Source of the DNA: UKL13-2 sp043768625
Lineage (GTDB): Bacteria; Pseudomonadota; Gammaproteobacteria; Burkholderiales; Usitatibacteraceae
DNA: 12,943 bases
Direction: 5' to 3'
Assembly: GCA_043768625.1 (NCBI GenBank)
Contig: JAYVKG010000080.1
Span: forward strand, 1-12,943
Shown here: positions 1 to 6,952 of the stretch, piece by piece
Layout: each line of letters begins with the position of its first letter
Numbering within the stretch: position 1 is the first letter of the stretch
Notes under the pieces: generated by a model
Told to the model about the DNA's origin: nothing
Databases searched by the model: none
What the model saw: only the letters and a program-made list of their open reading frames with translations
Position numbers and translations under genes: made by a program

Positions 1-981
1 AATGACTTGCTGCGTTTTAATCGCGCGGCAACCGCGCTGGCTGACGGCAAACACGCGATGCCTGGAACGCTCGGACAATATTTGGACGCCAATGACTACG
101 GCAGGGCATTTCGTGAGTGGTATCTAAAGCCGATGGCGGCCTGTATCTGGTCGACGCCTTCGCGGCAAATCGATGAATTCCCGCTCGCTACGTTCGTCAA
201 CTTTAGCCGTAACCACGGCCTGCTTTCGGTGAATGACCGGCCGCAGTGGCGCACGGTGAAAGGCGGGGCACGTAATTACGTCGGGAAACTTGCGGCCGAC
301 ATTGCCGACATTCGACTGAACGCCGCAGTGACGAACGTGACTTGCGGCGACGCGGGCGTAACAATCTTTTCAGCGTCCGGTGCCGAATGCTTTGACCAGG
401 TGGTGTTCGCGTGTCACGCTGACCAGGCGCTGGCGCTGCTCGCCGGGCGGAGTGCATTTGCACAGGTGCAAACTATTCTGGCGAAAATTCCCTATCAGGC
501 CAATACTGCCATCCTGCATACCGACCAGCGACTATTACCCGACCGTCGCCGCGCCTGGGCCGCCTGGAATTACACCGCGTGGCATCCGGATTCACCGCAG
601 GCGCGTATCAATGAACAGTCGACCTCGCCGGTATCGTTGTCCTACCTCCTCAACCGCCTTCAGCCGCTGCCCTTCAACACACCCGTAATTGTCACCATGA
701 ATCCGCTTGTCGCACCCGAGCCTGCCAAAGTAATCCAGACCATCGAATACCAGCATCCGGTATTCCTGGCAGAAAGTGTCGAAGCCAAGCGTGCGCTGCG
801 CGGCATCCAGGGACAGCAGCGCAGCTGGTTCGCCGGCGCTTGGACGCGGTATGGCTTCCACGAAGACGGACTGATGTCGGGTATCGCGGTCGCGAAAGCG
901 TTGGGAGCCGTCGTGCCGTGGAAGACCAATGTGCCTGCCGCAAATGATCTTGGCCGTACGTATCCCGGTGTAGACGCGTGA
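1..981 (+). CDS. FAD/NAD-binding flavoprotein of the COG2907 (amine oxidase/desaturase-like) family, 5' partial
   Basis: The reading frame is open from base 1, so the N-terminus, including the FAD-binding Rossmann GxGxxG segment, lies outside the window. About 326 codons remain of a family usually near 430-450 residues. The middle part has the family's tryptophan- and glycine-rich core (WSTPSRQIDEFP, then VKGGARNYV near bases 256-282). The end has the C-terminal FAD-contacting signature WFAGAWTRYGFHEDGL (from base 826), followed by a helix that closes the cofactor site. The family is distantly related to carotenoid desaturases and monoamine oxidases. The stop overlaps the GTG start of the DUF1365 gene (GTGA), indicating translational coupling. 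The neighbouring Cfa-like gene makes an acyl-chain oxidoreductase or desaturase role more likely than amine oxidation. That role is inference; family membership is well supported. Confidence 0.9.
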   Translation, partial: NDLLRFNRAATALADGKHAMPGTLGQYLDANDYGRAFREWYLKPMAACIWSTPSRQIDEFPLATFVNFSRNHGLLSVNDRPQWRTVKGGARNYVGKLAADIADIRLNAAVTNVTCGDAGVTIFSASGAECFDQVVFACHADQALALLAGRSAFAQVQTILAKIPYQANTAILHTDQRLLPDRRRAWAAWNYTAWHPDSPQARINEQSTSPVSLSYLLNRLQPLPFNTPVIVTMNPLVAPEPAKVIQTIEYQHPVFLAESVEAKRALRGIQGQQRSWFAGAWTRYGFHEDGLMSGIAVAKALGAVVPWKTNVPAANDLGRTYPGVDA

Positions 982-1790
982 ATGCCTGGCCGATAAATGC
1001 GCAGCCAGAGTTATGCCTTGGGCGGGTATTTCACAAACGCTTCCGACCGGTGGAACACAAATTTTCCTATGGCGTATTTTTTTTGCGGCTGCCGCTATCG
1101 CGTATAGGTGAGTTAGGCAACCGCTGGTTGTCGAAAGATCGCTTCAACCTGCTGTCGTTTGTCACCAGCGACTACGGCCCGCGTGACGGTTCCAGCCTCG
1201 AAACCTGGATGCGTAATTTGCTCCTCAGCAAAGGGATCCACAGCGCGGATGGTGAAATTGTGCTGCAGACTTTTCCACGGCTGCTGGGCTATGTCTTCAA
1301 TCCAATTAGCATTTGGTTCTGTTTTGATAAGCGCGGCCAACTGCGCGCAGCACTTGCCGAAGTCAGCAATACGTTCGGCGAGCGCCACAACTATCTGATC
1401 GCACATGCCGATGAGCGCCCCATCGGGCCGGGTGACTGGCTAACGGCGCATAAGGTATTCCATGTCTCACCGTTTTGTGACGTGAAAGGCCACTACCGCT
1501 TTCGCTTCGAACAAATTGATGGTCGGGCCTTCGCCCAAATCGACTACCACGACGGTGCCGATGGCACGTCGGCCACGGCGCCGAGCGATGCAGGCAGGCT
1601 AATCCTGACCACCATTTGCGGCGACTCGGTGCCATTGACTTCGCGCGCGGCGCTACAAGCATTCTTTGGTCACCCATTGATGACGATTGGTGTAGTGGTG
1701 AGAATTCACTGGCACGCATTAAAGCTATGGCGCAAGCATGTGCCGTTTTTTACCAAACCCAAACCACCAACTCTCGAAACCACCCGATAA
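978..1790 (+). CDS. DUF1365 family protein
   Basis: A 270-residue protein of the DUF1365 family, which is recurrently encoded between a COG2907 flavoprotein and a Cfa-like methyltransferase. Family hallmarks are visible: GRVFHKRFRPVEHKFSY at residues 15-31, YGPRDG at 66-71, FPRLLGYVFNPISIWFCF at 99-116, EVSNTFGERHNYL at 128-140 and KVFHVSPF at 159-166. No signal peptide or clear membrane segment is present, so it is probably cytoplasmic or membrane-associated. The GTG start at 978 overlaps the upstream stop by three bases, and no in-frame ATG lies nearby, so this start is preferred. No catalytic mechanism is established that I can name with certainty. In Rhodobacter, genes of this neighbourhood are tied to modification of methylated phospholipid acyl chains, so a role in that step is a reasonable inference. 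Confidence 0.92.
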   Translation: MNAWPINAQPELCLGRVFHKRFRPVEHKFSYGVFFLRLPLSRIGELGNRWLSKDRFNLLSFVTSDYGPRDGSSLETWMRNLLLSKGIHSADGEIVLQTFPRLLGYVFNPISIWFCFDKRGQLRAALAEVSNTFGERHNYLIAHADERPIGPGDWLTAHKVFHVSPFCDVKGHYRFRFEQIDGRAFAQIDYHDGADGTSATAPSDAGRLILTTICGDSVPLTSRAALQAFFGHPLMTIGVVVRIHWHALKLWRKHVPFFTKPKPPTLETTR

Positions 1791-1808
1791 CCTACACAAG
1801 CATCCCAT

Positions 1809-3035
1809 ATGAATACCACCGCCAACGACCTTTCTTCAATTCCGCTTGCAGCCAAGCTGCCGGCGATCGCCAAATTGTTTTATAGCCTCATAAAGCGGCT
1901 GGACAGAGGCTCGCTTACGTTCACTTCACCTGAAGGTACTACCACTTTCTTTCGTGGCGCACACGCTGGCCCCCACGCAGATTTGCGGATTACCGATTGG
2001 GCAGTGGCGAGCGAAGCGATCAAGTCGGCCGAAATTGGAATTGCAGAAAGTTATCGTGATGGCCGGATGTTTACCTCCGATCTCACCGCCTTTCTGATGC
2101 TGTGTGTCGAAAACGAAAAGGCACTGGAAGCCGTCTTTTACGGCAAGCCACTGGTGGCGTTGTTATTTCGCGTCAAGCACCTGTTGCGCGCCAACACCAA
2201 GGCGCAGGCCAAGAAGAATATTTTCGCGCATTATGATTTGTCGAATGCTTTCTACGGGCTTTGGCTGGATGAAACGATGACCTATTCCAGTGCCATGTTC
2301 GACGGAAATCCGAACCAGTCCATGCCATCGGCGCAGACGGCAAAGTACGAGCGCATTCTCAACAAGTTGAAGCCGATGTCGGGCGAGACGATTCTGGAAA
2401 TCGGTTGTGGCTGGGGCGGCTTCGCCGAATATGCGGCGCAATCGCGCGGTGTGAAGGTGATCGGTATTACGTTATCGGCTGCGCAGTTGGAGTTTGCGAA
2501 AAAGCGCATCGCGGATGCAGCGCTAGATCACCTGGTCGACTTGCGATTGATCGATTACCGCGATGTGCAAGGCCAGTTCGATTATGTAGTGTCGATCGAA
2601 ATGTTTGAAGCGGTTGGTGAACGCTACTGGAAAACATTTTTCAAGACCGTCCATGACCGGCTGAAACCCAGCGGCCGCGCCCTGATTCAGTCCATAACCA
2701 TCGCCGAAGAAGTTTTTCCACGATATCGCCAAACCAGTGATTTTATTCGTGAATATATTTTTCCCGGTGGCATGCTTGCACCGATTCCGCAGTTTATAGC
2801 GGATGCCCGACAGGCCGGTCTCTCAGCTGGCGAACCGTATCGCTTTGGCCTCGACTATGCTGATACGCTGAAATGGTGGTTGCAACGTGTGAACGCGAAA
2901 GTGAGCGAGATCAAGCCGCTGGGGTTTGATGAAAAATTTCTGCAGATATGGCGCTTTTATCTTTGCTACTGCGAAGCAGGTTTTCGCACCGGCAGAACCG
3001 ACGTCATGCAGATAGAATTGTCCAGGCAAGCCTGA
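1809..3035 (+). CDS. cfa: Cyclopropane-fatty-acyl-phospholipid synthase-like SAM methyltransferase
   Basis: A 408-residue SAM-dependent methyltransferase of the Cfa/mycolic acid synthase family (COG2230). An N-terminal lipid-binding region (about 1-130) precedes the AHYDLSNAFYGLWLD substrate-site segment (140-154). The SAM motif ILEIGCGWGGFAEYAA is at 195-210, MFEAVG at 265-270, and FGLDYADTLKWW at 346-357. By alignment from memory with E. coli Cfa, the bicarbonate ligands map to S161 (Cys139 in E. coli), E267 (Glu239), Q294 (His266), I296 (Ile268) and Y350 (Tyr317), so two are changed. The enzyme should transfer a methyl or methylene group from SAM to the double bond of an unsaturated phospholipid acyl chain at the inner membrane. 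The product may be a methyl-branched unsaturated chain instead of a cyclopropane. The symbol is family-level only. The gene starts at ATG 18 bases after DUF1365; no clear Shine-Dalgarno sequence is visible. Confidence 0.9.
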   Translation: MNTTANDLSSIPLAAKLPAIAKLFYSLIKRLDRGSLTFTSPEGTTTFFRGAHAGPHADLRITDWAVASEAIKSAEIGIAESYRDGRMFTSDLTAFLMLCVENEKALEAVFYGKPLVALLFRVKHLLRANTKAQAKKNIFAHYDLSNAFYGLWLDETMTYSSAMFDGNPNQSMPSAQTAKYERILNKLKPMSGETILEIGCGWGGFAEYAAQSRGVKVIGITLSAAQLEFAKKRIADAALDHLVDLRLIDYRDVQGQFDYVVSIEMFEAVGERYWKTFFKTVHDRLKPSGRALIQSITIAEEVFPRYRQTSDFIREYIFPGGMLAPIPQFIADARQAGLSAGEPYRFGLDYADTLKWWLQRVNAKVSEIKPLGFDEKFLQIWRFYLCYCEAGFRTGRTDVMQIELSRQA

Positions 3036-3040
3036 GTAAA

Positions 3041-3047
3041 GAGGAGG
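3041..3047 (+). promoter_or_regulatory. Strong Shine-Dalgarno site fixing the start of the chalcone-isomerase-like gene
   Basis: GAGGAGG lies five bases before ATG 3053, in the 17-base gap after the cfa-like stop. It selects this start over upstream in-frame ATG codons inside the cfa-like gene (such as 2948). It is the strongest ribosome binding site in the cluster. Confidence 0.85.
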
Positions 3048-3052
3048 TTGCG

Positions 3053-3595
3053 ATGATGCGAAGTGCGCGAACGATAACCCGTCGAGTCTGCGGTGCGCTG
3101 CTGTTGGTGTGTGCGACCGTTGCCTCTGGCCACGATCTTCCGGAAGCACTGACGCGCGACCTGACGGGTCTCTCGATACACGGCGAAACGGTGATGCGAT
3201 TCTTCGGCATGAAAGTGTACGACGTGCGCCTGTGGACACAGAAAAAACCTTTCAGCCACGCCGAGCCGTTTGCGATTGAACTGGTATACGACATGGCCAT
3301 CAAGGGTAAAGACATCGCCGACAGGAGTGTCAAAGAAATGCGCACGCAAGGCGCCGGTAACGAATCCAAACTGCGCCGGTGGGGCGCCGAGATGGCAAAA
3401 ATCTTCCCGGATATCAAAAATGGTGACACCTTGATCGGTGTGTCAGTGCCGGGTAAGGAGGCGCGTTTTTACAACCACGAAAAATTGATAGCGACAATTC
3501 CCGACCCGGAGTTTGCCAAAGCTTTTTTTGATATTTGGCTGTCGGAAAAAACCAGTGTGCCGGCACTTCGTCAGAAATTACTTGGCGAGCCTTAG
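3053..3595 (+). CDS. Secreted chalcone isomerase-like protein (Chalcone_3 type)
   Basis: A 180-residue protein. The start at 3053 follows a GAGGAGG site and is directly followed by a second ATG. Residues 1-26 form a signal peptide: basic MMRSARTITRR, hydrophobic ALLLVCATVA, and likely cleavage around ASG|HD. The mature part has the bacterial chalcone-isomerase-like fold signature FFGMKVYDVRLW (50-61), the ELVYDMAIKGKDIADRSV stretch (76-93), GDTLIGVSVPG (124-134) and the C-terminal AKAFFDIWLSEKTSVPALR segment. Related plant and bacterial folds include fatty-acid-binding proteins as well as true chalcone isomerases. In a lipid-modification operon, a periplasmic acyl-chain-binding role is more plausible than flavonoid chemistry, but this is inference. 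The signal peptide places it outside the cytoplasm. Confidence 0.85.
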   Translation: MMRSARTITRRVCGALLLVCATVASGHDLPEALTRDLTGLSIHGETVMRFFGMKVYDVRLWTQKKPFSHAEPFAIELVYDMAIKGKDIADRSVKEMRTQGAGNESKLRRWGAEMAKIFPDIKNGDTLIGVSVPGKEARFYNHEKLIATIPDPEFAKAFFDIWLSEKTSVPALRQKLLGEP

Positions 3596-3630
3596 GCCGA
3601 GGTCAGGTTCGATCGCAAACGCTAATTCCC

Positions 3631-4983
3631 GTGACCACTATCGCGTCCTCCCCCGCTCATCGCTTGCCTATCTGGCGTTTGCTGGCATATAGCCTGACCA
3701 GTATTCCACTGGCAATGGCCGCATTACCTATTTACGTACATGTGCCGAAATTTTATTCTGACGTGGTCGGCCTGAATTTGATCGCCATCGGCGGCCTGCT
3801 ACTGGCGGCGCGCGTATTTGATGCGATTCAGGACCCGTTGCTGGGCTATTGGAGCGATCTTCACCGTGACCGCCGCATGGGGCGTTTTTTGTGGGTGATG
3901 ATCGGTACGCCTTTTCTGGCGCTCGGCATGGTTGGCTTGTTCAATCCGCCGTTGTGGGATCAAAGCGTAATGGCATGGTGGCTGGTGGCAATGTTGTTGC
4001 TGGTCTATACCGCGTTCAGCATGGTGCAAATCAGCTATCAGGCATACGGCGCCGAAATTTCCGATCATCCAGTTGAACGTACCCGGGTTACGTCATGGCG
4101 TGAGGGGCTAGGTCTGGTCGGCGTATTTATAGCCGCTGCGCTGCCCGAAATATTGTCGAAACAACAAGGCCCCCGCGAGGGCTTTGCAGCGTTTTCCATG
4201 ATTTTTGTGCCGTTGCTGTTTGTGATGATTGCGCTGACTGTCATTTTTTCGCCACGCGCGGTGATGCGCCCTAAGGCGGGCACCAAAAATGCGCTGCACG
4301 CGATGTGGAAGCCTCTCAACAATCCTTTGTTCAGGCGCTTGCTGACCATTTTTGTTTTTAATGGCATTGCGGCGTCGATTCCAGCCACGCTGGTGTTATT
4401 TTTTATCGACGATGTTATTCGTGAGCCCGCGATGTCGGCATATTTTCTGATCGCGTACTTCGCCGCCGGGGCGCTCGGCATGCCGCTTTGGGTTATTCTC
4501 TCCGCGCGCATTGGCAAGGGTCGCGCCTGGGGCGTTGGGATGGCGGTCTCGATCGTGGCGTTTGTCTGGACGTTCACGCTCGGTGCAGGCGATACCGTGC
4601 CGTTCATGATCATTTGCATACTTTCCGGCTTGGGCCTGGGTGCCGATTTGGCGTTGCCGCCATCCATTCTCGCGGATGTAATTGACGACGACGACAAACG
4701 CGGCCTCGGCCGCAATGAAGGTGCGTATTTCGGTCTGTGGAATCTTGTCACTAAAATGAATCTCGCGCTGGCTGCGGGTATCGCATTGCCGTCACTGGCG
4801 TTATTAGGCTACCAGCCAAAAATTTCGCAATCGGTGGATGCATTGCTTTATCTGGCGGCAGTCTATGCCTTGCTACCCTGTGTGCTTAAAGCGTTGGCGG
4901 CCATCGCACTGATAAGGTCGCCATTTTTCAGCCGCAGTGAAATGCCATTGCCGCTACCGTTAGCTTCACAAAAAGGAGTCTGA
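3631..4983 (+). CDS. GPH-family (MelB-like) MFS transporter
   Basis: A 450-residue integral membrane protein with about 12 hydrophobic segments, of the glycoside-pentoside-hexuronide:cation symporter type. Helix II carries RVFDAIQDPLLGYWSD (61-76). Its D64 and D68 match the cation-site aspartates D55 and D59 of E. coli MelB. The MelB D124 position appears to be Gln in the VQISYQAYGAE segment, so cation use may differ. GTG 3631 is chosen as the start because it is the only common start codon between the upstream stop (3595) and the first helix; no good Shine-Dalgarno is visible, and TTG 3664 is an alternative. The frame extends upstream into the previous gene without a stop, but that part does not look coding. 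The substrate is unknown. GPH transporters recur in Cfa/flavoprotein clusters, which hints at a lipid-linked rather than a sugar substrate. Confidence 0.85.
   Translation: MTTIASSPAHRLPIWRLLAYSLTSIPLAMAALPIYVHVPKFYSDVVGLNLIAIGGLLLAARVFDAIQDPLLGYWSDLHRDRRMGRFLWVMIGTPFLALGMVGLFNPPLWDQSVMAWWLVAMLLLVYTAFSMVQISYQAYGAEISDHPVERTRVTSWREGLGLVGVFIAAALPEILSKQQGPREGFAAFSMIFVPLLFVMIALTVIFSPRAVMRPKAGTKNALHAMWKPLNNPLFRRLLTIFVFNGIAASIPATLVLFFIDDVIREPAMSAYFLIAYFAAGALGMPLWVILSARIGKGRAWGVGMAVSIVAFVWTFTLGAGDTVPFMIICILSGLGLGADLALPPSILADVIDDDDKRGLGRNEGAYFGLWNLVTKMNLALAAGIALPSLALLGYQPKISQSVDALLYLAAVYALLPCVLKALAAIALIRSPFFSRSEMPLPLPLASQKGV
4973..4978 (+). promoter_or_regulatory. Shine-Dalgarno site for the DUF3833 lipoprotein gene
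   Basis: AAGGAG lies inside the last codons of the transporter gene, seven bases before ATG 4986. This spacing favours the first of two tandem ATG codons (4986 over 4989). Confidence 0.8.
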
Positions 4984-4985
4984 AT

Positions 4986-5507
4986 ATGATGCGCTGGCTA
5001 TTCGCTGTGGGCTTGACGATATTGATGGGTGGATGTGCCACGATCACTCCGCAGAACTATGCGAGCGAAACACCAAAACTTGATCTTTCCACCTATTTCA
5101 ACGGTCGCGTTGACGGATGGGGAATGGTGCAGGACCGGGCTGGCAAAGTGCTGCGGCGGATGGTCGTTGAACTCGACTGCAAGTGGAACGGCAGCGAAGG
5201 CGTGCTGGAAGAGTCGTTCCAGTGGTCGGACGGCAAGTCCGAAAAACGCGTCTGGAAAATACGCAAAGATGGTGACCAATATCTTGGCACTGCAGGCGAT
5301 GTGATCGGTGTGGCCAGGGGTCAAGCTGCCGGCAATGCATTGCGCTGGAATTATGTGCTGGCGCTGCCGGTAGGCGACTCCACTTACCACATGGATATGG
5401 ATGATTGGATGTGGATGATTGATGACAAAACGTTGGCGAATCGCACCACGATGACGAAGTTCGGGGTGCGAGTTGCCGAGATCAGCATTTTTTTCAGGAA
5501 ACGCTGA
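4986..5507 (+). CDS. DUF3833 family lipoprotein
   Basis: A 173-residue protein that starts two bases after the transporter stop, with a good ribosome binding site. The signal sequence MMRWLFAVGLTILMGGC ends in a lipobox with the lipidated cysteine at residue 17. Glycine follows the invariant core and alanine follows the cysteine, so retention in the inner membrane by the Lol rule (Asp at +2) is not expected; outer-membrane anchoring is likely. Family DUF3833 is recognised by YFNGRVDGWGMVQDRAGK (about 37-54), YLGTAGDVIGVARG (about 98-111), the aspartate/tryptophan-rich MDMDDWMWMIDD stretch (about 136-147) and the terminal TKFGVRVAEISIFF. Its function is unknown. It recurs beside Cfa-like and chalcone-isomerase-like genes, suggesting a lipid-related envelope job. 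It closes the first tight block of six genes. Confidence 0.9.
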   Translation: MMRWLFAVGLTILMGGCATITPQNYASETPKLDLSTYFNGRVDGWGMVQDRAGKVLRRMVVELDCKWNGSEGVLEESFQWSDGKSEKRVWKIRKDGDQYLGTAGDVIGVARGQAAGNALRWNYVLALPVGDSTYHMDMDDWMWMIDDKTLANRTTMTKFGVRVAEISIFFRKR

Positions 5508-5682
5508 ATAGTAAGGGCATGCGGAAATTTGTAGAGTCACTTCGGTCTGCCATGCCGCTACGGCCGACTTGCAATTTGCATTGAACGGCGTGGATCGCCA
5601 TCTGGCGGGCTTCTTCAAGCATTTATGTCATGGGATCCGCACCGGTGCTGGCGTTTGCCGCTGAAATTACGGAATAAAGGTC
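5508..5682 (+). other. 175-base gap within the lipid cluster; no gene supported
   Basis: This is the largest gap in the cluster. It holds a short palindrome, CGCC-ATCT-GGCG (5596-5607), without a following T run, so it is not a convincing terminator. A weak GGAATAAAGG ribosome binding stretch (5671-5680) lies just before the SDR start. No promoter with good -35 and -10 elements, and no ChrR/sigmaE-type promoter, could be identified by eye. A 42-codon minus-strand frame spans 5494-5622 but has no recognisable content. The gap could contain a separate promoter for the SDR and NTF2 genes. Confidence 0.5.
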
Positions 5683-6462
5683 ATGTCTCTAAATAATAAA
5701 ATTCACAACTGGTCAAACAAGCGCGTGTGGATTATTGGCGCGTCCACTGGTATCGGTGCCGCACTCGCGATGCAACTCCATACGCTCAATGCCAGGGTGG
5801 CGGTGTCGGCGCGCAGTGCCGACAAGCTAAACGAAATGGTGGCGCGGCTCGGCGCTGGGCGCGCACTTGCATTGCCGCTCGACATTACCAAAGTGGCAAC
5901 AATCAATTCTGCCGAAGCCGAATTAGTGGCAACATGGGGCGGTTATGATCTGGTGGTATTCATGGCGGGTGACTACACCGCAATGCGCGCATGGGAACTC
6001 GATCTGGAGGTGGCCAAACAGATGGTATCTATCAACTGGGAAGGTTTTCTCAACGGTCTTTCAATTGTCATTCCACGTTTCGTGCAGGCCCAAGCCGGCG
6101 GCATTGCGCTGGTGTCAAGCGTAGCGGGTTATCGGGGCCTGCCAAAGAGTCTGGTTTATGGTCCTACCAAAGCCGCCCTCATAAATCTGGCGGAAGTGTT
6201 GTATCTGGATTTAAAGGACAAGGGCCTGGACATTTACCTCATTTGCCCGGGCTTCGTTAAAACGCCGATGACTGACAAGAACGATTTCGACATGCCCTCG
6301 CTGATCAGTCCGGAACAAGCCGCCGCCGAAATTATCAAAGGATTTGAAAAAGGCGTGTTTGAAATCCACTTTCCAAAGGGTTTCACGCGCATCCTCAAAA
6401 CATTGCGCTTGCTGCCATACGCGCTCTATTTTCCGGCGATTAAAAAGTCAACAAAGCTCTGA
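5683..6462 (+). CDS. SDR family NAD(P)-dependent oxidoreductase
   Basis: A 259-residue classical short-chain dehydrogenase/reductase. The cofactor glycine motif GASTGIG is at 19-25, and the catalytic set is N118, S146, Y159 and K163 (YGPTK), with the normal 13-residue Ser-Tyr spacing. PGFVKTPM (189-196) follows the active site. The usual NAG motif reads MAG (94-96), losing the Asn that shapes the adenine pocket. The motif ends in Ser-Thr and an Arg sits at residue 44, compatible with NADPH, but this is not certain. The C-terminal 40 residues are basic and contain a hydrophobic LRLLPYALYF stretch that may touch the membrane. ATG 5683 follows GGAATAAAGG. The gene is 12 bases upstream of the NTF2-like gene. 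An SDR of this kind accompanies the flavoprotein/DUF1365/Cfa set in other proteobacteria; the substrate is unknown. Confidence 0.92.
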   Translation: MSLNNKIHNWSNKRVWIIGASTGIGAALAMQLHTLNARVAVSARSADKLNEMVARLGAGRALALPLDITKVATINSAEAELVATWGGYDLVVFMAGDYTAMRAWELDLEVAKQMVSINWEGFLNGLSIVIPRFVQAQAGGIALVSSVAGYRGLPKSLVYGPTKAALINLAEVLYLDLKDKGLDIYLICPGFVKTPMTDKNDFDMPSLISPEQAAAEIIKGFEKGVFEIHFPKGFTRILKTLRLLPYALYFPAIKKSTKL

Positions 6463-6474
6463 TCAGGGGACGCG

Positions 6475-6909
6475 ATGGACTGCCACGGTGAACCACTGGC
6501 CCGGCTGGTGGATTATTTTCAATCGCTCACAGCCGAGTCAGTCGAAAATATGCAACTGTTTTACACCGAAGACGCGTATTTTCGTGATCCCTTCAACGAC
6601 GTTGCCGGCATCGACAGGATAAAATTAATTTTCAGCGGGATGTTCGATCACCTGCAAGCCCCGCGCTTTGTTGTGACCGAAAGTGTCGCGCAAAACGACA
6701 CGGCCGTATTGTTCTGGGATTTCACCTTTCGCATGAAAACATTGATGCCAAACCAGATAATGGTAATCAGGGGTTCGTCGCATCTTCGTTTCGCCACAGA
6801 CGGCCGAGTTCAATACCACCGCGACTACTGGGACGCGGCAGGCGAGCTATACGAAAAACTGCCCGTACTGGGAATGCTGATGCGCTGGCTAAAGAAACGG
6901 GCCGGATAA
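6475..6909 (+). CDS. NTF2/SnoaL-like domain protein
   Basis: A 144-residue single-domain protein of the nuclear-transport-factor-2-like superfamily. The fold is suggested by an N-terminal helix (LARLVDYFQSLTAESV), LFYTEDAYFRDPFNDVAGI (24-42), a beta-rich centre (VLFWDFTFRMK), and HLRFATDGRVQYHRDYWDA before a closing helix. No signal peptide is present, so it is cytoplasmic. It starts at ATG 6475, four bases after AGGGGA, and lies 12 bases from the SDR stop, so the two are almost surely co-transcribed. Members of this superfamily can be small isomerases, hydratases or ligand-binding proteins; the substrate cannot be told here. Pairing with an SDR gene is typical of sigmaE-ChrR-type clusters. 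It is the last + strand gene before a 43-base convergent junction. Confidence 0.82.
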   Translation: MDCHGEPLARLVDYFQSLTAESVENMQLFYTEDAYFRDPFNDVAGIDRIKLIFSGMFDHLQAPRFVVTESVAQNDTAVLFWDFTFRMKTLMPNQIMVIRGSSHLRFATDGRVQYHRDYWDAAGELYEKLPVLGMLMRWLKKRAG

Positions 6910-6952
6910 TTTAACGGCGCGGGCCCCTCACTCACGCTTTCAATACTGCGAT

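Noticed and set aside
2948..3052. An upstream extension of the chalcone-isomerase-like frame into the cfa-like gene
   Set aside because: GAGGAGG and the signal peptide both place the start at 3053.
4065..4751. A 228-codon minus-strand open frame inside the transporter gene
   Set aside because: It is antisense to strongly supported membrane-protein coding sequence; its translation is Ser/Thr/Arg-rich with no known domain.
5596..5607. The palindrome CGCC-ATCT-GGCG as a terminator
   Set aside because: The stem is only four pairs and no T run follows.
5494..5622. A 42-codon minus-strand reading frame in the gap before the SDR gene
   Set aside because: It overlaps the DUF3833 3' end, has no recognisable motif and no convincing ribosome binding site; chance is sufficient.
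6910..6952. A bidirectional terminator at the convergent junction
   Set aside because: Only a GGCGC/GCGCC pairing with a long loop was found and no T run on either side; not strong enough to report.
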